The notes: generated from the sequence alone by a model not told the origin. DNA of 64,000 nt from Nicotiana tabacum (GCF_000715075.1 NC_134082.1:210189948-210253947), one strand, 5' to 3'. Shown: positions 1-13,289, counted from the first letter of the stretch. Made by a program: numbers and translations.

Positions 1-39
1 TCATTTCCATGACGATTCCAATGTGGGAGTCGTTACATT

Positions 40-52
40 TGGTATCAAAGCC
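40..52 (+). other. Primer-binding site of element A
   Basis: TGGTATCAAAGCC starts three bases after the LTR end and differs at one base from the plant initiator-Met tRNA primer site TGGTATCAGAGCC. It would prime minus-strand cDNA synthesis. It is the strongest sign that base 37 is the LTR boundary. Confidence 0.7.
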
Positions 53-3000
53 GATGATTCTCGGCTGTTTATCGATGTTAATGGCGGAGTCCGACAGAAG
101 TTTGAATCAATTGGAGCAACAAATTCAAGCTTTTATGGATAGATCGAACAGACGACTACAACATATGAAAGAATGGTATCAAAATCGTTTTCGGACCTTC
201 CATAGTTCACAAAATCAATATGACTTCCGAAGGTCGGTGAGGGAGTAGCAGGTTTCCAGTGACTCGTATGCATATCCTCAATATCCTTGCGCAAATCCAA
301 GTGTTTATCGTGATTCTGGTAGGGATTTCACCGGTAGATTTGCTAACCCAACGGTTGAAGGATGGAATTATCTCAATTCACCATAAGTGCTTACTCTTAC
401 AAGGTTCCATGTGCTTACCAATTTGACAGTAACTATGCGGGTTTATATATCGTTCAGATGGGGGGTGGTACTGTAGTGTTGGTAACAGCTACTGCGCCTA
501 CACACGGAGATCCTCTAGCGATGACGACAAAATTCTGGAGGAACATGAAGAAGAGAGGGTACTTCAGTGCCTGCCATGGCCATATCGAAAAACTCGGGAA
601 ACATGCAGGAGGTAAAGGAAACGCCAGCAAGATGCACCATCACAGAATCCCCTTTGGCAAAACCATCCTGCTTATTTCGGAAAAGTGAGTATGAGGTATT
701 TTCACAGAAGCATGAACTTATTGCTTAAGAAAGGATAGTAACATCATCTGCCCAGAACGACATGGCTGAGCAAGCAGTACATGATGATGAAGAAAATCCA
801 TTAGAGGTTCCTCTGTCTAAATTGGTGGAAGATGTGTTCGATGAAATTCCTAAGAGGAATGAAATTGATCTTGATGTTAAGAAACTAATTGATGTGGGTG
901 AGGATTCGCAACAAGAGGTCCTAAAAGTTGAAAGTAGACTTGAGAAGAAGTCTGAAATAAATGAGGAGCATGTGTTTAATAAAAATCCTCAAAAGAACGA
1001 AATTGAAGTGTTGAACAACAAGCAGTTAGTGGTAGTAACATCATCTCACCAGGAAGGCGTCATAAAGCAAGTAGTACATGAGGACGAAGAAGAAACACTA
1101 GGACAATCGAAATTTGAAAATAACGGCATTGGGGATGGACGAAAGGTGTAGGATGAAGAGGATAAGGAGGGCAAAACAAAGGAAGATCAGGTGTTTGATG
1201 AAAGTCGCCAAAGAGGTACAGCTGAGATTACGAGCCAAATAGCAGATAAAGAATCATTTCGTGTTTCTTTAGGAGACCAAGGCTACTTATTGCCAAGTGA
1301 TAATTAAATTTTATTGTTGAATATGAGGAACCAGCACAAAATAGTAAAATTTCTTCAATTGTTACACAAATAGAGATTGAAGTTGCGGATGCTGGTAAGA
1401 GTGTTACTGCTAGAGCTAAAATGTCAATTGTAACTGCTCATGTTTCCTTTGGCATGCCGGAAATGTGTGTGTTGCTTTTCGATTATCATTTTGGACAATT
1501 AGTTTGTTTAGGAACCTTGAAAATGGGATTTAGATGTGAGGTGTTAGCAATGAATTCTATAATGAGTAGGTACTTAGAATGTGGGAAGAATTGGGTTATT
1601 GTCAAACTATTCAAAGAAAGACTGAATCGAAATATGATCTCGAAAATTGTGATGTTGTATTGTTCTAATTTGAATCGTAAAAGCGAGAAGGGATTGAGAC
1701 TTTCAATACCTGCAGTGGCTTTCGTGGTCCATTACTGCAAATTGTTAAGTTGTTTGGTATTAATAGGAGTCATGATTCATCTAGATTCATGAGAAGTTCA
1801 TTGATAACTTTGTATCCCAAGCGGGGTAAAATTGAAGGAGCTTATAGTGCTTCTATAAATTTAGGTATGTGGAATGATATGTTGATTGTATGTGCGCAAC
1901 AAAATGAAAGATTACTATTGCATAGTGTTTCCAGTAATGCGGTGCTTATTTCGCTTAGTGTCAGTCCCTCATTCTGGTCTGAAGTTGTTGGGAAGATATG
2001 TGGTTGGATTAATAGTGGCTGGATATCTTCTTCAGCTATGATGTTTGGGGTCCTCTATTTTACTAATGAGCTGCTTGAATGAATCATTTATTTTGAGTAC
2101 TTTTGGTACAATTGCCTTGTGGCCATGTTACTACTTCTATTATTTTGTTTCCTACTTAATATGATTGGTTTTATAAGTCAAAATTGTACAAATGATTTGC
2201 TAATTTTTCCTGAAGAAAAGGTGGAAATACCGGTGAAAGTTAATGAGATTACATTTACTGGTATTCCTAAAGCTATGTCAGTGTCCTTGACTATTTGTGA
2301 GATCTTATTTGCTGTTGGAGTAGAGTATCACAGAGTGGTAGTAGCTACATCTATCGCCTATAGGTTGGATAATCATAATAAGGGTCGCTTGAGATGTGCA
2401 ATAAGTGAAGAGTTTGACGCGTGTGGTATACTATGCTTCAGTTTGAAGAGCTTCAACAAAGATTTCTTTGATCTAGGACGGATGGAGTTTGATTATTATG
2501 ATTTGTTTGATGTGAAGCTCTTGGTGCAATGTACTGTGTTATGGAATCAAGAGAGTCTGATGCTACTAGTAGCAAAGTTATTACAGTCAGTATACTACAC
2601 CGTGGAGTTTGATCAGAATGATGAAAATTATTCCAGCAATACTTGATGCTCATGGTAGTACACTATATGACACTAACTGAAGTTGTCCTTTTGGGAAATT
2701 ATGCGAAGAAATGGTGGATAAAGAGTCACTGGGGTTCACCATTGAAGTATATTGTACCAAGCAGAACTGGTACATTTGCAGTGATAACAACAATGATTTT
2801 GCTCCAAGTTGGCCCGTTGTTGGTTGCTGTATCATTTGCTTTAACCTTTGGTTATCGCTTACTTTGTTGTGTTAGTGGCTCTCTTAGATCTATGGCTAAT
2901 CAAACAAAGGCTAGTAGTTTTAAGCTGGGAAATTCTACGAATGAAGCCTTGGCTACAACAGTTGGATTTTCTTATCTTTTTGGAACATTTTCAATCAGTG

Positions 3001-3341
3001 CACTACTTTGCCTAGTAATCATGAACAACTTGGCACAAACTATAGAACTTTTTTATGTATCCTCTGCTAATAAAGTACCTGGGAGTAACAAGCTGATTAG
3101 GATGTTTGAAGGAACTTATAATGTTGCTTTCGTAGAGACCATTTCCCTTTGTGCTCCAGTTGGTGATCATCTGTGGCTAGTTGTTGGCATAGTATCCAAT
3201 ATTGTTGTTGGAAATTCATTGCCCTTCATTGAATCATGTCTTCCCAATGTTTGGAAACATACGATGACCACTATTCATAGCAGCAAGTTTCTGCAATGCA
3301 AAGAAGACAACTGGCTGGAGCACTACATTCTCAATTGTTTG
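53..3341 (+). other. Interior of element A, upstream part; unidentified degenerate coding-like sequence
   Basis: No protein family is recognised. Several medium ORFs on the plus strand succeed each other with stops and frame changes: 9-248, 362-688, 762-1151 (acidic, Lys/Glu-rich), 1421-1792, 2119-2646 and 2643-3395 (hydrophobic-looking). They show no zinc knuckle, DTG/DSG protease, RT or integrase motif. Base composition is more gene-like (balanced, no long AT runs) than the intergenic DNA near 25-28 kb, so this may be decayed cargo or a decayed extra ORF. The last ORF runs into the LTR of B, so its end is an artefact. The five bases GTTTG at 3337-3341 are the left TSD of B. Confidence 0.4.
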
Positions 3342-3670
3342 TGTGAGCACGTGATTTTTCCCTATGTGAGAATTACTCCCAAAAATTCAAAATAAAATAA
3401 TTTTTTCTTTGTGCGCAATTTTGAGAATTTTCGTGGTATTTTTGGATAATTATTTGTATTTTGTCTGTGCATGTTTATTTATTAGATTAATGAAAAATAC
3501 AAAAAAATGTGTGTTCCATGTGCATTTAGGATTTAATTTTACAATTTAGGAATTAACAAGTTTGTTTTACAAAATGGGAAAATCACAAAAAATATGTACT
3601 TCGCATCTTTTGCATTTTATGTCCGAATTGTGTTATTTTTATCGTTATTGATATTTAATTTCGTGTGACA
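3342..3670 (+). repeat. 5' LTR of element B
   Basis: 329 bp, starting TG and ending CA. It matches 15184-15513 except for four substitutions and one 1-base indel counted by eye, about 98.5% identity, so the insertion is young compared with its host element A. Confidence 0.92.
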
Positions 3671-3674
3671 GCTC

Positions 3675-3693
3675 TGGCGACTCTGCTGGGGAC
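3675..3693 (+). other. Primer-binding site of element B
   Basis: TGGCGACTCTGCTGGGGAC lies four bases downstream of the 5' LTR. This kind of site (TGGCGACT..GCTGGGGAC) is typical of Ogre-type elements, which are described as using an Arg tRNA; that assignment is from memory. Confidence 0.65.
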
Positions 3694-4855
3694 GACCCAG
3701 AATCTCTGGTTCAGGGTTCAGAATTCGAGCTTAGATAAATTGTTATATTTGGCTTTATCTGATTTTTACATGTTTGGGCCTAAGGTGTTAAATGCTGCTT
3801 TTACCACTTTGATATTATCTGAACTGTATATAAACTGTGCCGAAACCCTTCTCTTCTTACCTCTGGAGATGTGTTTGTTGGTCGAGACTCCCTATTCTGT
3901 TAGTGTCAATACCTGAAATAAGAAAGAGGCCGGACAAGTTACTAAGCCGGATGGCCTTTTGGTTCCCGGTACGTAGCCCCCTCCTCGACTCGAGTTGTCC
4001 GCTCAAGTACACAGTCTAGAACAAATACCCAGGTTATGAATCTAGAATAACTCAGTTTCATGCCGGATCCCTAATAGGAACGTTTGTTTGCATCACGTGC
4101 ATTTGACTTTGAAGGCTCAACACGGGGGTTGGGTCTGTCTAGGACAAGTGTACCAAAAAATGAAAATGACCATCCTGATACATCTTACTTGCTTCTACTT
4201 GTGAATTTATTTGCTTCGGATTTGCATGCTGACCGGCTTTTGAGGAAAGAGAAATAGCAGTGTGAGGGTTAAAAAGAGTTAAATCGCATGTTTTGAAAAC
4301 TAGTGTCCAAATAGTGGCGAAACTCTGCCGAATTTTTAAGAAAATGAAAAAAAGAAAAGAAATGAAAAAAAAAGAGAAAAGGAAAAAAAAGGGTTTTTGT
4401 TTATGAAAAATAGTTTTATTTGCCAATGGAAAAAGAGTATTGTTTTTAAAAGAAGTTTGTTTTATCGGCCCGAACTACGCCGGTTTGATTCTCACCGGAT
4501 GTGAGATACGTAGGCAACCCTCATTGGGTCCAACCTCCCCTTTTGCAAAAACATTCAAAAGAACAGAATTTACTGTTATTTGGAAAATAGTTATAGTAAT
4601 GTCATTCTTGTCAGAAATAGCCGAATGTCCTTAAAAAAGGCGCCGAAAGGCCGTTTTTACAAGAACGGCCACATGTGGTCATTTTTCGCAAGGCTTTCAT
4701 CAGTGAGCCGACACAGCCTTAAAATCTTTGTTCTCGAAGTGCTGAAAGGCCGTATTTGCGAAATCGGGTTTTTATTTTTATTTTTGAAAAATGTGTGTTA
4801 GTTTTATTTTGAGTCAAATAAGTCTTAAATTTTAAACACCCTAATAAATGTGCAG

Positions 4856-5803
4856 AATGAGCATAGATCAAAATTTACACATAACAATAGTGAACAAGAT
4901 CCCTTCGGAGTTGCACATATGGTGGGATGACTTAGGCGAATCAGGGCGCGACACGGTCAAGCTATACCTGGGAGACCTCACTGGGTTGCTGAAGATTAAT
5001 CCTAGGGGAATATCATAAAAGTTGTTGTTATATTTTGGGACACAGCCCACAATGTAGTCCATTTCTCAGATTTTGAACTCACCCCAAAAGAGGTAGCAGG
5101 TTATAGGGACATTACTGAGGGGCTAAGGCACAAATATCTGATTGCCTCAAGAGCCGTCAATACGCGCCAGTTCATGGATCTACTAAAGATAAGCAAGGGA
5201 GTCCCGTACGCTGAGTCGGATAAAGTTTTTCTACTCTGCAGTTCATGGGCATATAGGGGGAATCAACGATCCAAAAAGCGGGGTTTGCAGCAAAGGAAAT
5301 CAGACAAAATGGGATGAACATAGGCGGTTCGCCTTCATGGTAGCATCCTTAGGCATTGTGGTGTTTCCCCGAAAAGATAGAAATATTGATTTAAAGGGGG
5401 CAGGAGTCGTCAAAACCCCGATTACCGGCAACAAAAGCACGCTTGCCCCTATGATGACATCCGAGATGTACCGAGCTCTCACAACTTGTAAAGCCGAGAC
5501 CGATTTCTTCGAGGGGTACATTAAGCGCGACCAAGGCATACGCGGCGAATAAAGAGGGACTACGAAGGAAGCATCACTATATTGAGCAAAACAATATCCA
5601 CTCTCAAAGAGCGGATCTTTAGACAAGCCCAAGAGGCCAGAACAGATAGGAAGCGCTGCTATGATCCGATGGCCCGGATGGAGAAACAGATGAATGGGTT
5701 TCAGGATCAACTCTTTTACAACGCTCAAAGTGCTGGGGATACGGAGTCAACAAATAGAGTGATTGCTTATGGAAAGGGACAAAATCAAGGGAAGAATCGA
5801 TGA
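4856..5803 (+). pseudogene. Ogre-type gag/ORF1-like region of B, broken
   Basis: Plus-strand frames through this stretch resemble the N-terminal ORF of Solanaceae Ogre elements. The clearest block is 5337-5552, with a FAFMVASLG..VFPRKD-like segment followed by MTSEMYRALT and FFEGY. A short basic, Gln/Arg-rich, coiled-coil-like frame follows at 5582-5803. Upstream (about 4930-5300) the same type of protein continues, but it is interrupted by stop codons and frame changes. In intact relatives this is one ORF upstream of or fused to gag; its function is not known to me. As it stands it cannot make a full product. Identification rests on remembered family sequence, so the exact ends are approximate. 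Confidence 0.5.
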
Positions 5804-6633
5804 TATCAGGCACTACATCACCATAAAGTGCCTAACTTGTGAGGATAAGTCCCGTACCACCTTCTTTGCTTCATAAATGATTCATGTCCACTAGGCTATG
5901 GAAGATTTAAAAGATCTGCAAAGGGATCTCGCACCTAAGCCCGCGGCAAGGCCGAACGATGCCTCACGGGCACCAACTTTTGGATCTTTAATGTATTCAT
6001 AGTTCGAGTCAGTGTTTTGTTTTTAGAGTCTGTTGTCTGTCTGTATATTCTCTTTTGCATCAAAATGTGTCAGTAGTTTTTTTAGTCCATAATTGGTTTT
6101 ACTTCGGGTTTGTTCTCCTTTCCAAAAAAAAAATGTGTCTAGTTTGTATTATAATGTTTCAATAAAGAAAATGGAAAATTCCCAAAATTCGCTTTCGCAT
6201 TTATGTGACAGAACTACGCTCGGTCTGATTCATGCGGGGACATGATACGTAGGCAATCCACATAAGATTCGACCACCATTAAAAATAAAAATAGAAAAAA
6301 AAGAGAAAAGAAAAAGAACAGAAAAAAAAAGAAAAGAAAAAGGGAGCGCACAATTACAAGAAGCCGGAATGACGCACGTAACTGAAGCAAATGCAAAGGG
6401 TTAATTGTCTAGTTGCATTGCATCCTCAATGTGTGTTTTCTTATCTGTTGAAACCCCTAACGCTAACAAGTTGCTTCCATTTTGTCCTCTTTCAATAATC
6501 AGAAAGGTGGTTGGTTGTGGTACTAAAGTAACGCTTCCCTGCAACACAAAGGCAAAAGACAATGGCAGAGAGGAATAGAACTGAGTGGGTTGGTATCGAT
6601 GCTCGAAAGCGGTTGGTTGAATAGGACTACGGG

Positions 6634-7443
6634 TTGGTAGAAGAGGTAAAAATGTTGAGACAGAATGTGGCAGACATATATCAGGCATGGATGACTGGGA
6701 AAGAACCACCTCCGCCACCGCCTAGCTTCTTGAACTCTGTCCTTACCCAGGCACCTAACACAATAACGGATGATCCCCCACACTCTCCATATCTACCCAC
6801 TTATAACATCTTTTCCAGCCACCCGAGTAGCTCCATCACTCGTCGTCCAACTATATTCTCCCAACACTACTCCCCTCCCCAATGCTACTTCTCTTCACGG
6901 GACTCCCAAAGACATGCTTCACTTTCCCAGTACCCAGCTCCACAAAATGCCTATCCACCCTCACAAGCCAACCTAAAGCCCTCTGGATCAGGTTTCCGGA
7001 CCAATCAAGCATTTAAAAATGAGAGGTTGCTGAAAAAAGAAAAGGCTTTTACCCCTATTAGAGGATCATATGCCAATTTTGTCCAAAAGTTGAAGAAATT
7101 GGACATGCTAAAGCCGATTCATATAAAAATGTCAAACCCTCTGTCAAAGAAGTTTGATTTTTCTCGAAGGTGCGCCTATTGCTCAGATGCCCCGGGGCAT
7201 GACACAGAGAAGTGTTGGAAGCTGAAGAAAGCAATTCAGAAGCTTATCGATGCAGGTGACATTGTCATGCAAAATCCAGATGACAGACACTCGCCAAAGT
7301 CCGACGCCTAATCGTAATGAGATGCATATGTTGAATATGACTAGTTTTGAAAAGGAATATGAGAAGTCTTCTGAGATCCTCGGAGGTCCGCGCGTTGTAG
7401 AGTTTTCAGTGCTATCAGAGGTTGCTCTTAAAAATGAGCCCGC
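6634..7443 (+). pseudogene. Gag fragment with CCHC-like zinc knuckle, element B
   Basis: A 225-codon frame runs from 6634 to 7311. It begins with a short heptad-like region (VEEVKMLRQNVADIYQAW), then a Pro-rich low-complexity linker (PPPPPP near residue 30, many Pro/Ser/Tyr up to about residue 120). It ends with a zinc-knuckle-like motif, Cys 7171, Cys 7180, His 7198, Cys 7213 (spacing CX2CX5HX4C), followed by WKLKKAIQKLIDAG. This layout fits the C-terminal half of gag from Ogre-type elements, which packages element RNA. Upstream the frame is interrupted (a TAG lies near 6623). After the stop at 7309 a related reading continues in another frame to 7443, where solo LTR C cuts it. No protease follows. 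Confidence 0.65.
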
Positions 7444-8159
7444 TGTGACGACCCGAAGGGTCATCACCGTAGTTCTTCCTTGTTCCGCGCTTTCGAGGCC
7501 TTGAAAATCTCGCTTTTAGTTGCCTCAATTGGTGTGCGCAGTTCGGGCGCGTAGCCGGAAAGTTTTTATGTTAGAATATGTGAATTATGTGAAACATTTG
7601 ATGAATTTTGGTATTAATATGCATAATGTTGACTTCGGTCAACATTTTGGGTAAACGGACCCGAACCTGTGATTCGACGGTCCCGGAGGGTTCGTAGGAA
7701 AATATGGGACTTGGGCGTGTGCCCGAAATCAAATTCCGAGGTCCCAAGCCCGAGAAATGAATTTTTGTGTGAAATTGTTTTCTGAAATTAATTAAGGAAA
7801 ATGAAGAAGAAAATTGATCAGAAAACTGTGGTATCGGGCTCGTATGTTGGTTCCGACGCCCGGTACAAGTCTTAAATATGTGTTAAGCACTATCTGTAAA
7901 GTTTGGCTAAAAACGGACGTCATATGACGTTTTTCGGACTAAAAATGGAGAATTTGAGTTGTGAAAGTTGAAGAAAGAAAATCATGTGTTTGAGGCTTGA
8001 TCCTATGTATATGATGTTATTTTGGCGATTTGATCGCACGAGTAAGTCCATAAGATATTTTTAAGGTTGTGTGCATGTTTGGTTTGGAGCCCCGAGGGCT
8101 CGGGTGAGTTTTGAATGGGGCCCGGGAGGTCTTGGACTTAAAAAAATGCAGGTTCAGGT

Positions 8160-8400
8160 GTTGCAGACACCAGCGCAGCCGCGGTCATTTCCGCGCGGTA
8201 CGCGCTGGAGCTGAGCGGCCGCGATGCATTTTTGTGCGGTCCGCGTGGCTGAGTCTGAGGGCTAGGGTTTCAGGTTAACCAGCGCGGCTGCGCACCAAAA
8301 CAGTGCGGTCCGCGTTGGAAGGGTTCAGAGAAGCCCCACTTTTCTCCCACTCGGCGCGGCCGCAACACATTTTTGTGCGGTCCACGCCAGGTCCTCAGAA
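8160..8400 (+). repeat. GC-rich block with repeated GCGGTCCGC motifs in solo LTR C
   Basis: Three diverged units combine a GCGGCYGC segment, a short spacer with TTTTGTGC or CAAAACAGTGC, and GCGGTCCGC or a variant. The block stands out in an AT-rich LTR. Similar blocks occur in LTR J and in several parts of Athila element I. Confidence 0.65.
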
Positions 8401-9364
8401 AGGTATACAAGTTAGGAAATCTTAGTCATTTTTCACTTTTCAAAAACCCAAAACCTAAGAGGCAATTTTCCAAACAACTTTTCTTCTTCAAAACGATTGG
8501 TAAGTGATTTTTAACTTAATTTCTTTATTCCTTAACATCTTTTAACATAATTTCAACTTCAAATCAAAGATTTTCATGGGGAAAATTGGGTGTTTTGGGT
8601 AGAACCTAGGTTTTCTACAAATTGAGGAGTTGGACCTCAATTCGGGATCCGATTTCAAAACAAAGCATATACTTGGATTCGTGGGAGAATGGGTAACCGG
8701 GTTTTGGTCCGAACCTCGAGTTTCGACCACGTGGGTCCGGGGGTGTTTTTGACCTTTTTGGGAAAAACCTTGTAAAAATTATTTTCATGCATTGGGATTG
8801 ATCCATTTAGTAATTATTAATGTGATTGAGTAACTTATGACTAGATTCGAGCGGATTGGTGGTGGAATCAAGAGGTAAAGCTATACTAGAAGCGTGAGTT
8901 GAGTTTGGAGCATTCGAGGTAAGTGTTTGTTCTAACTTTGGCTTGAAGGAATAGGATTAGGATGATATTTGCTACTTGCTAATGTGGAGTACGGTGTATA
9001 GGCATGGTGACGGTTATCTATGCACCGGAGTCTAGCATGACCATGAATCTTGATTTCTTTAAATTCGAATAATGTGACACAAGCTCCTTGTTTATTTGAT
9101 GAGTTTCATATAATGTGAACGGTTGAGGTAAAATTGTGATTGGTGTACTTTTGGAGTGTTAGCTCGAACATGAATGTGTTAGTTGAGGAAGAATGGATTT
9201 AAAAAGGAGAATGTATTGTGAATACTCCCTTGCCGGGATGTGTAGACTAATATATATATTCCCCCTTGCCGGGATATTTTGGGCTGTTAGTTGAACCCTT
9301 GCCGGGTTAAAGGTATTGAGTTGTTATTCTCCCCGAAGGGGTCTACTATATGAAGTCAAATATT

Positions 9365-9785
9365 ATGAACTATATTATGGGATCGTGTGGCACGCCGTCC
9401 ACTTATATATGATATTATGGGATCGTGTGGCACGCCGTCCACTTATATATATGATATTATGGGATCGTGTGGCACGCCGTCCACTTAGTTATTGGCCTCT
9501 GTTGCCGGTGACATATTGTGCACTGTGATAAAGATGAATTGGGATCATGTGGCACGCCGTCCACTTATATATGATATTATGGGATCGTGTGGCACGCCGT
9601 CCACTTATATATATATGATATTATGGGATCGTGTGGCACGCCGTCCACTTATATATGATATTATGGGATCGTGTGGCACGCCGTCCACTTATATATATGA
9701 TATTATGGGATCGTGTGGCACGCCGTCCACTTATATATGATATTATGGGATCGTGTGGCACGCCGTCCACTTATATATATATATA
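9365..9785 (+). repeat. About 40-bp tandem repeat (9 copies) in solo LTR C
   Basis: Units contain GGGATCGTGTGGCACGCCGT followed by CCAC and a variable (TA)n tail. Spacing ranges from about 37 to 44 bp because the TA run varies. A 50-bp interruption (about 9487-9540) separates the first three copies from the rest. The ORFs reading through here encode only repeated MILWDRVARRPL-type peptides and are not genes. Confidence 0.85.
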
Positions 9786-10484
9786 CATCATGGGAACCGG
9801 AGTCTCTTCTGCTTATTTCCGATATTTTATTTTTATCTGTTACTCCCCGATAGCATGTCCCCTCCCAGTTTTACTTTGTATTATCTTGTTATTGTTTTCT
9901 TGCACGTGTTGTATATATACTTGTTGTATATATATATATCTGTACAGGTTAATTGTGGTAGGTACTGTCTAGCCTCGTCACTACTTCGCCGGGGTTAGGC
10001 CAGGCACTTACCAGCACATGGGGTCGGTTGTGCTGATGCTACACTTTGTGCATTTTTGGTGCACAGATCAGGGAGCAGCTTACGGACCGCAACAGTAGGA
10101 CTTCTGGGAGCTATCTTCAGTCCAGGGACTATCGAGGTAGCCTAGCTGGCGTTCGCAGGCCGAAGTCCCTTTCCATGTTTTTCTTTGTTTGTTTATCTTG
10201 TATCAGACAAACATGATGTATTTTCCCTTTAGACATTGATTGTAGTATTCTGTAGTAGTCCGTGAGCTAGTGAAACCAGACCTTGGGTAGTGATGTGTAT
10301 TAAATTTCCGCACTTTTGGTTTCCAGTTGCTTTAGATTTAAAGTCTTCCGCTTAGATTTTGTCTCGTTTATTATATTGTTTGAAAGAATACAGGAAAGGT
10401 GTTTTAAATATTGGGCTTGCCTAGCTCCGATAGTAGGCGCCATCACGACACCCGATGGTGAGAAATCCGGATCGTGACACCCGC

Positions 10485-13289
10485 AAAGGGAACCCAAGAG
10501 CAATTTGTTAAGAACAATGAGCTGGAAGTTGGTGGAGGTCCTAGTAATGTTGATTCCGAATTCAGTGGCTAAGATGTCGAGCTTGGCAATTGGAAAGACG
10601 CTCCTTTCTTGGTTGGTCAGGGAGGAGTTTTGGTGGTTCATTTTGTTATCATTTCTGTTGTCCGGGTTATTTGTAGGGTTGCAATCCAGACATTGTCTTG
10701 TGTCAAACCCTCTTATCCTTCCATTTTGTCCTAGTGGTTTGTTTAGTGTTGTCTAGGATTGTGTTATGTTTGTGCCAAGGTTGTACCCCAATTGTTTTGC
10801 TTGTTTCGTTATACGAACCGTTCACCGCTTGTCTAATGCAAATTCCGGTCGTTTGTTACCTCCAGTCATCCGCTTGTCTCTTTTTATCCTTTTGTTTTTC
10901 CTTTGGTCAACGCCGATTCTAGTGACATGACATGCGCGCACAGTTTGGGCCTAATCTTAAAAGTTAATTATAAAGCCATTGGGAGATGATCGGGACACTT
11001 AAGGGAAATAAGAACAACTTGAGATCATTTGAAGCTTGAGCCACGTGAAACTGGGGCAAGTAAAACATAAAGAAAACCCATAAAAGCAAGTTAGCCATAT
11101 TGACAAGGGGGTCGTTCCTGGTAATGAAAGTAAGAGTATTGCCCTAACGGTGCTTTAAAAATGATAAATGAAAAGGCGAATGTGTGGATATGGTTATCAA
11201 GTCCGGCACAATCAGAAGATGTGGCGAATGCTTAATTGTGTTGTTTGTGTTTGGCATGTTTTGAAGATTGGAATGACGAAGGCATTTTATTCTTCTATCT
11301 AAACACTTTATCATTCGTTAACCCTTTGAGCCTTATTGGTTTTATTTCATACCCCTCGTTCGGAATCAGTAGCAAAGATTAGAAAACACAAGCATGGAAG
11401 ATAAAGAAAAAGAAAAGGAAAAGAAAACAACAGAAACAACAAAACAACAAAAGAGAAAGGAGAAAGGAGAAATGAGCAAAAGAAAAAGAAAAAGAAAAGA
11501 AAATAATAAATAAGTGGAAAGAAAAACAAAAAAGGGAATTGGGAACTACGTTTGACCTGATTCCTCAAAGAGGATACGTAGGCGCTTCACGGCTCGGTCA
11601 TAGTGTAACATAGTGTGCATAGTGTAACATAGTGTAACAAAAAATCAAAAATCCCCAAGCGAGAAACCGAGGCAGAAGTTGTGTTCGATGTAAAGAAATT
11701 TGGTTCCGAAGGTTGTAAATTTTGAACCCAAATTGATTCGTTTTGAGCTGCTAATACCCTTTCTTTCTAGCCCTATCCAAAACCTCACGTTACGGTCCAA
11801 AGAAAGAGCTTTTGACCAGTCTTCGAAAGATGCCAAGTCATGCAAATGGAAGTCGAGAATAACACTCTGATTCCCGGCAGAAAAGTAATAAAATGAGAGT
11901 CTTATCGATGAAAACCTTCACGGGCACCTTGAGGCGGCTATAAGTTGAGAGAAAAATCAAAATGAGAGAGGCTTGACAGTGAAAACCCTTCGGGCACTAC
12001 AAGTCAAATAAAGATTGAGAATCATACAGGAAGCACCAGACGAAGATTGTGAAAGGCGATTAACGATAGCGGATAGGTCACGTGTGCATGTCATGGCCAG
12101 TAGAGTTGGTATCCACATCTGATAGGTTTTACCTCGTAGTTTTCTTGTTAGGAGTCATCTCTTTCTTTTTGCCTTTTACTCTGTTCCTTTTACCTTTGTC
12201 ATTTCCTCTTCTTGAGTCTCTTTGGTCAGAACAAGCAAGAAATGATTTCAAAATTTGCCATCAGCTTTTCAATTATGCAAGACGAGATCTGACTAGTACA
12301 TCAAAGTGGTATAAGTCAGGAAAGAACAAGCGCAATGAGCTGGTAATAGTCAACATGCTTTGAGGTTCGCACAAAATACCCAAGATTGGTCCATATCAAT
12401 TCAGGGACAGTGCAACAAAAATAGGGCCAGGGGGATTGAACCGAGGGTATATTCGATGATGAGATTGACAAAAGGATGGACCAGTGTCAAGAAGGATATT
12501 CCCAGCAGAAATCGAGGGTTATAAGGCCAAGGCTAGCGGAAAATCAAGAAAGAACAACGCGGAAAGCAATAGACATAATCGGGAAATTTGTAGGAGATGG
12601 GACTGAAAGGTTGGGGCAATGCCAATTCACGGACAGTACCGCAAAAGAAGATATTGGGTCTGCACCGGGAAAAGGTATTTCAGTAACACAGACGATGGAG
12701 GGAGTGGTTAATCAAAGAACATGCAAGATCTTCAAGTGAAATCGGTCGTCATGAAAATACGTGAGGTCAGATAAGGAGACTGGAAAATGGTTAAAGAGGT
12801 TTGTGAATAAGGAATCATCAAAAAGGTCGGAAGGTATCAGCCCGGTTCAAGATGGTCAAACAACGTATAGATGGGAAAATGGTTGATAGCATCCCCGGCA
12901 GCAATATCGCAACCAACCATCACGTTTTAAACTGACCAAATTTTCTTTGATTTGAAGCAGGGACAGGGAATGTTACTGACGACGGAAAGACGTGCCACAA
13001 GAAAGATTGTCATACTGGGGCAGAAAATTTTCGTTCATTCCGAAAATTTTCGGGAAGTCTAACACAAGTTGGTGAAAAGCGGTATCCCCAGCAGTTTTTC
13101 GGGAGAAAGCAAAACAAGTTTTAAAGAAAGCAATGTCAGGAGGAAGATAACATGAGTTTTAAGGGAAGTAGTCTTTGAAGGAGTAAGATAACATATTTTT
13201 GAAAAATGTTATCCCCAGCAGTTCGCATAGAAGACAGTACAAGTTTTGAGGAAAGTAGTTTTGAAGAAAGATAATTCAAGTTAGAAGGA
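10485..13289 (+). other. Degenerate post-gag region of element B without RT or integrase
   Basis: Short plus-strand fragments near 10530-10980 resemble the linker that lies between gag/protease and RT in Ogre elements, but stops are frequent. From about 11000 to 13290 no coding signal is seen. The stretch is purine-rich, with A/G runs at 11390-11540, copies of phrases such as CCCCAGCAG, and one GAACTACG...GATACGTAGG motif (11543-11583). RT, RNase H and integrase should lie here in a complete element and appear to be deleted. Confidence 0.5.

Larger units (their letters stand above)
7444..10479 (+). mobile_element. Solo LTR C, chromovirus (Tekay/Del-like) type
   Basis: 3,036 bp starting TGTGACGACCCGAAGGGTCA and ending GGATCGTGACA, flanked by the perfect 5-bp TSD CCCGC (7439-7443 and 10480-10484). 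No internal coding region is present, so it is a single LTR left by LTR-LTR recombination. The start, and the GGCGCCATCACGAC segment near the end, are shared with solo LTR J at 52424-55266; this style is familiar from long-LTR Tekay/Del chromoviruses in Solanaceae. It contains a GC-rich block (8160-8400) and a 40-bp tandem array (9365-9785). Confidence 0.88.

Noticed and set aside
9316..9998. Three overlapping ORFs encoding repeated MILWDRVARRPL-type peptides
   Set aside because: They only translate the 40-bp tandem array of solo LTR C; no family, no conserved start.
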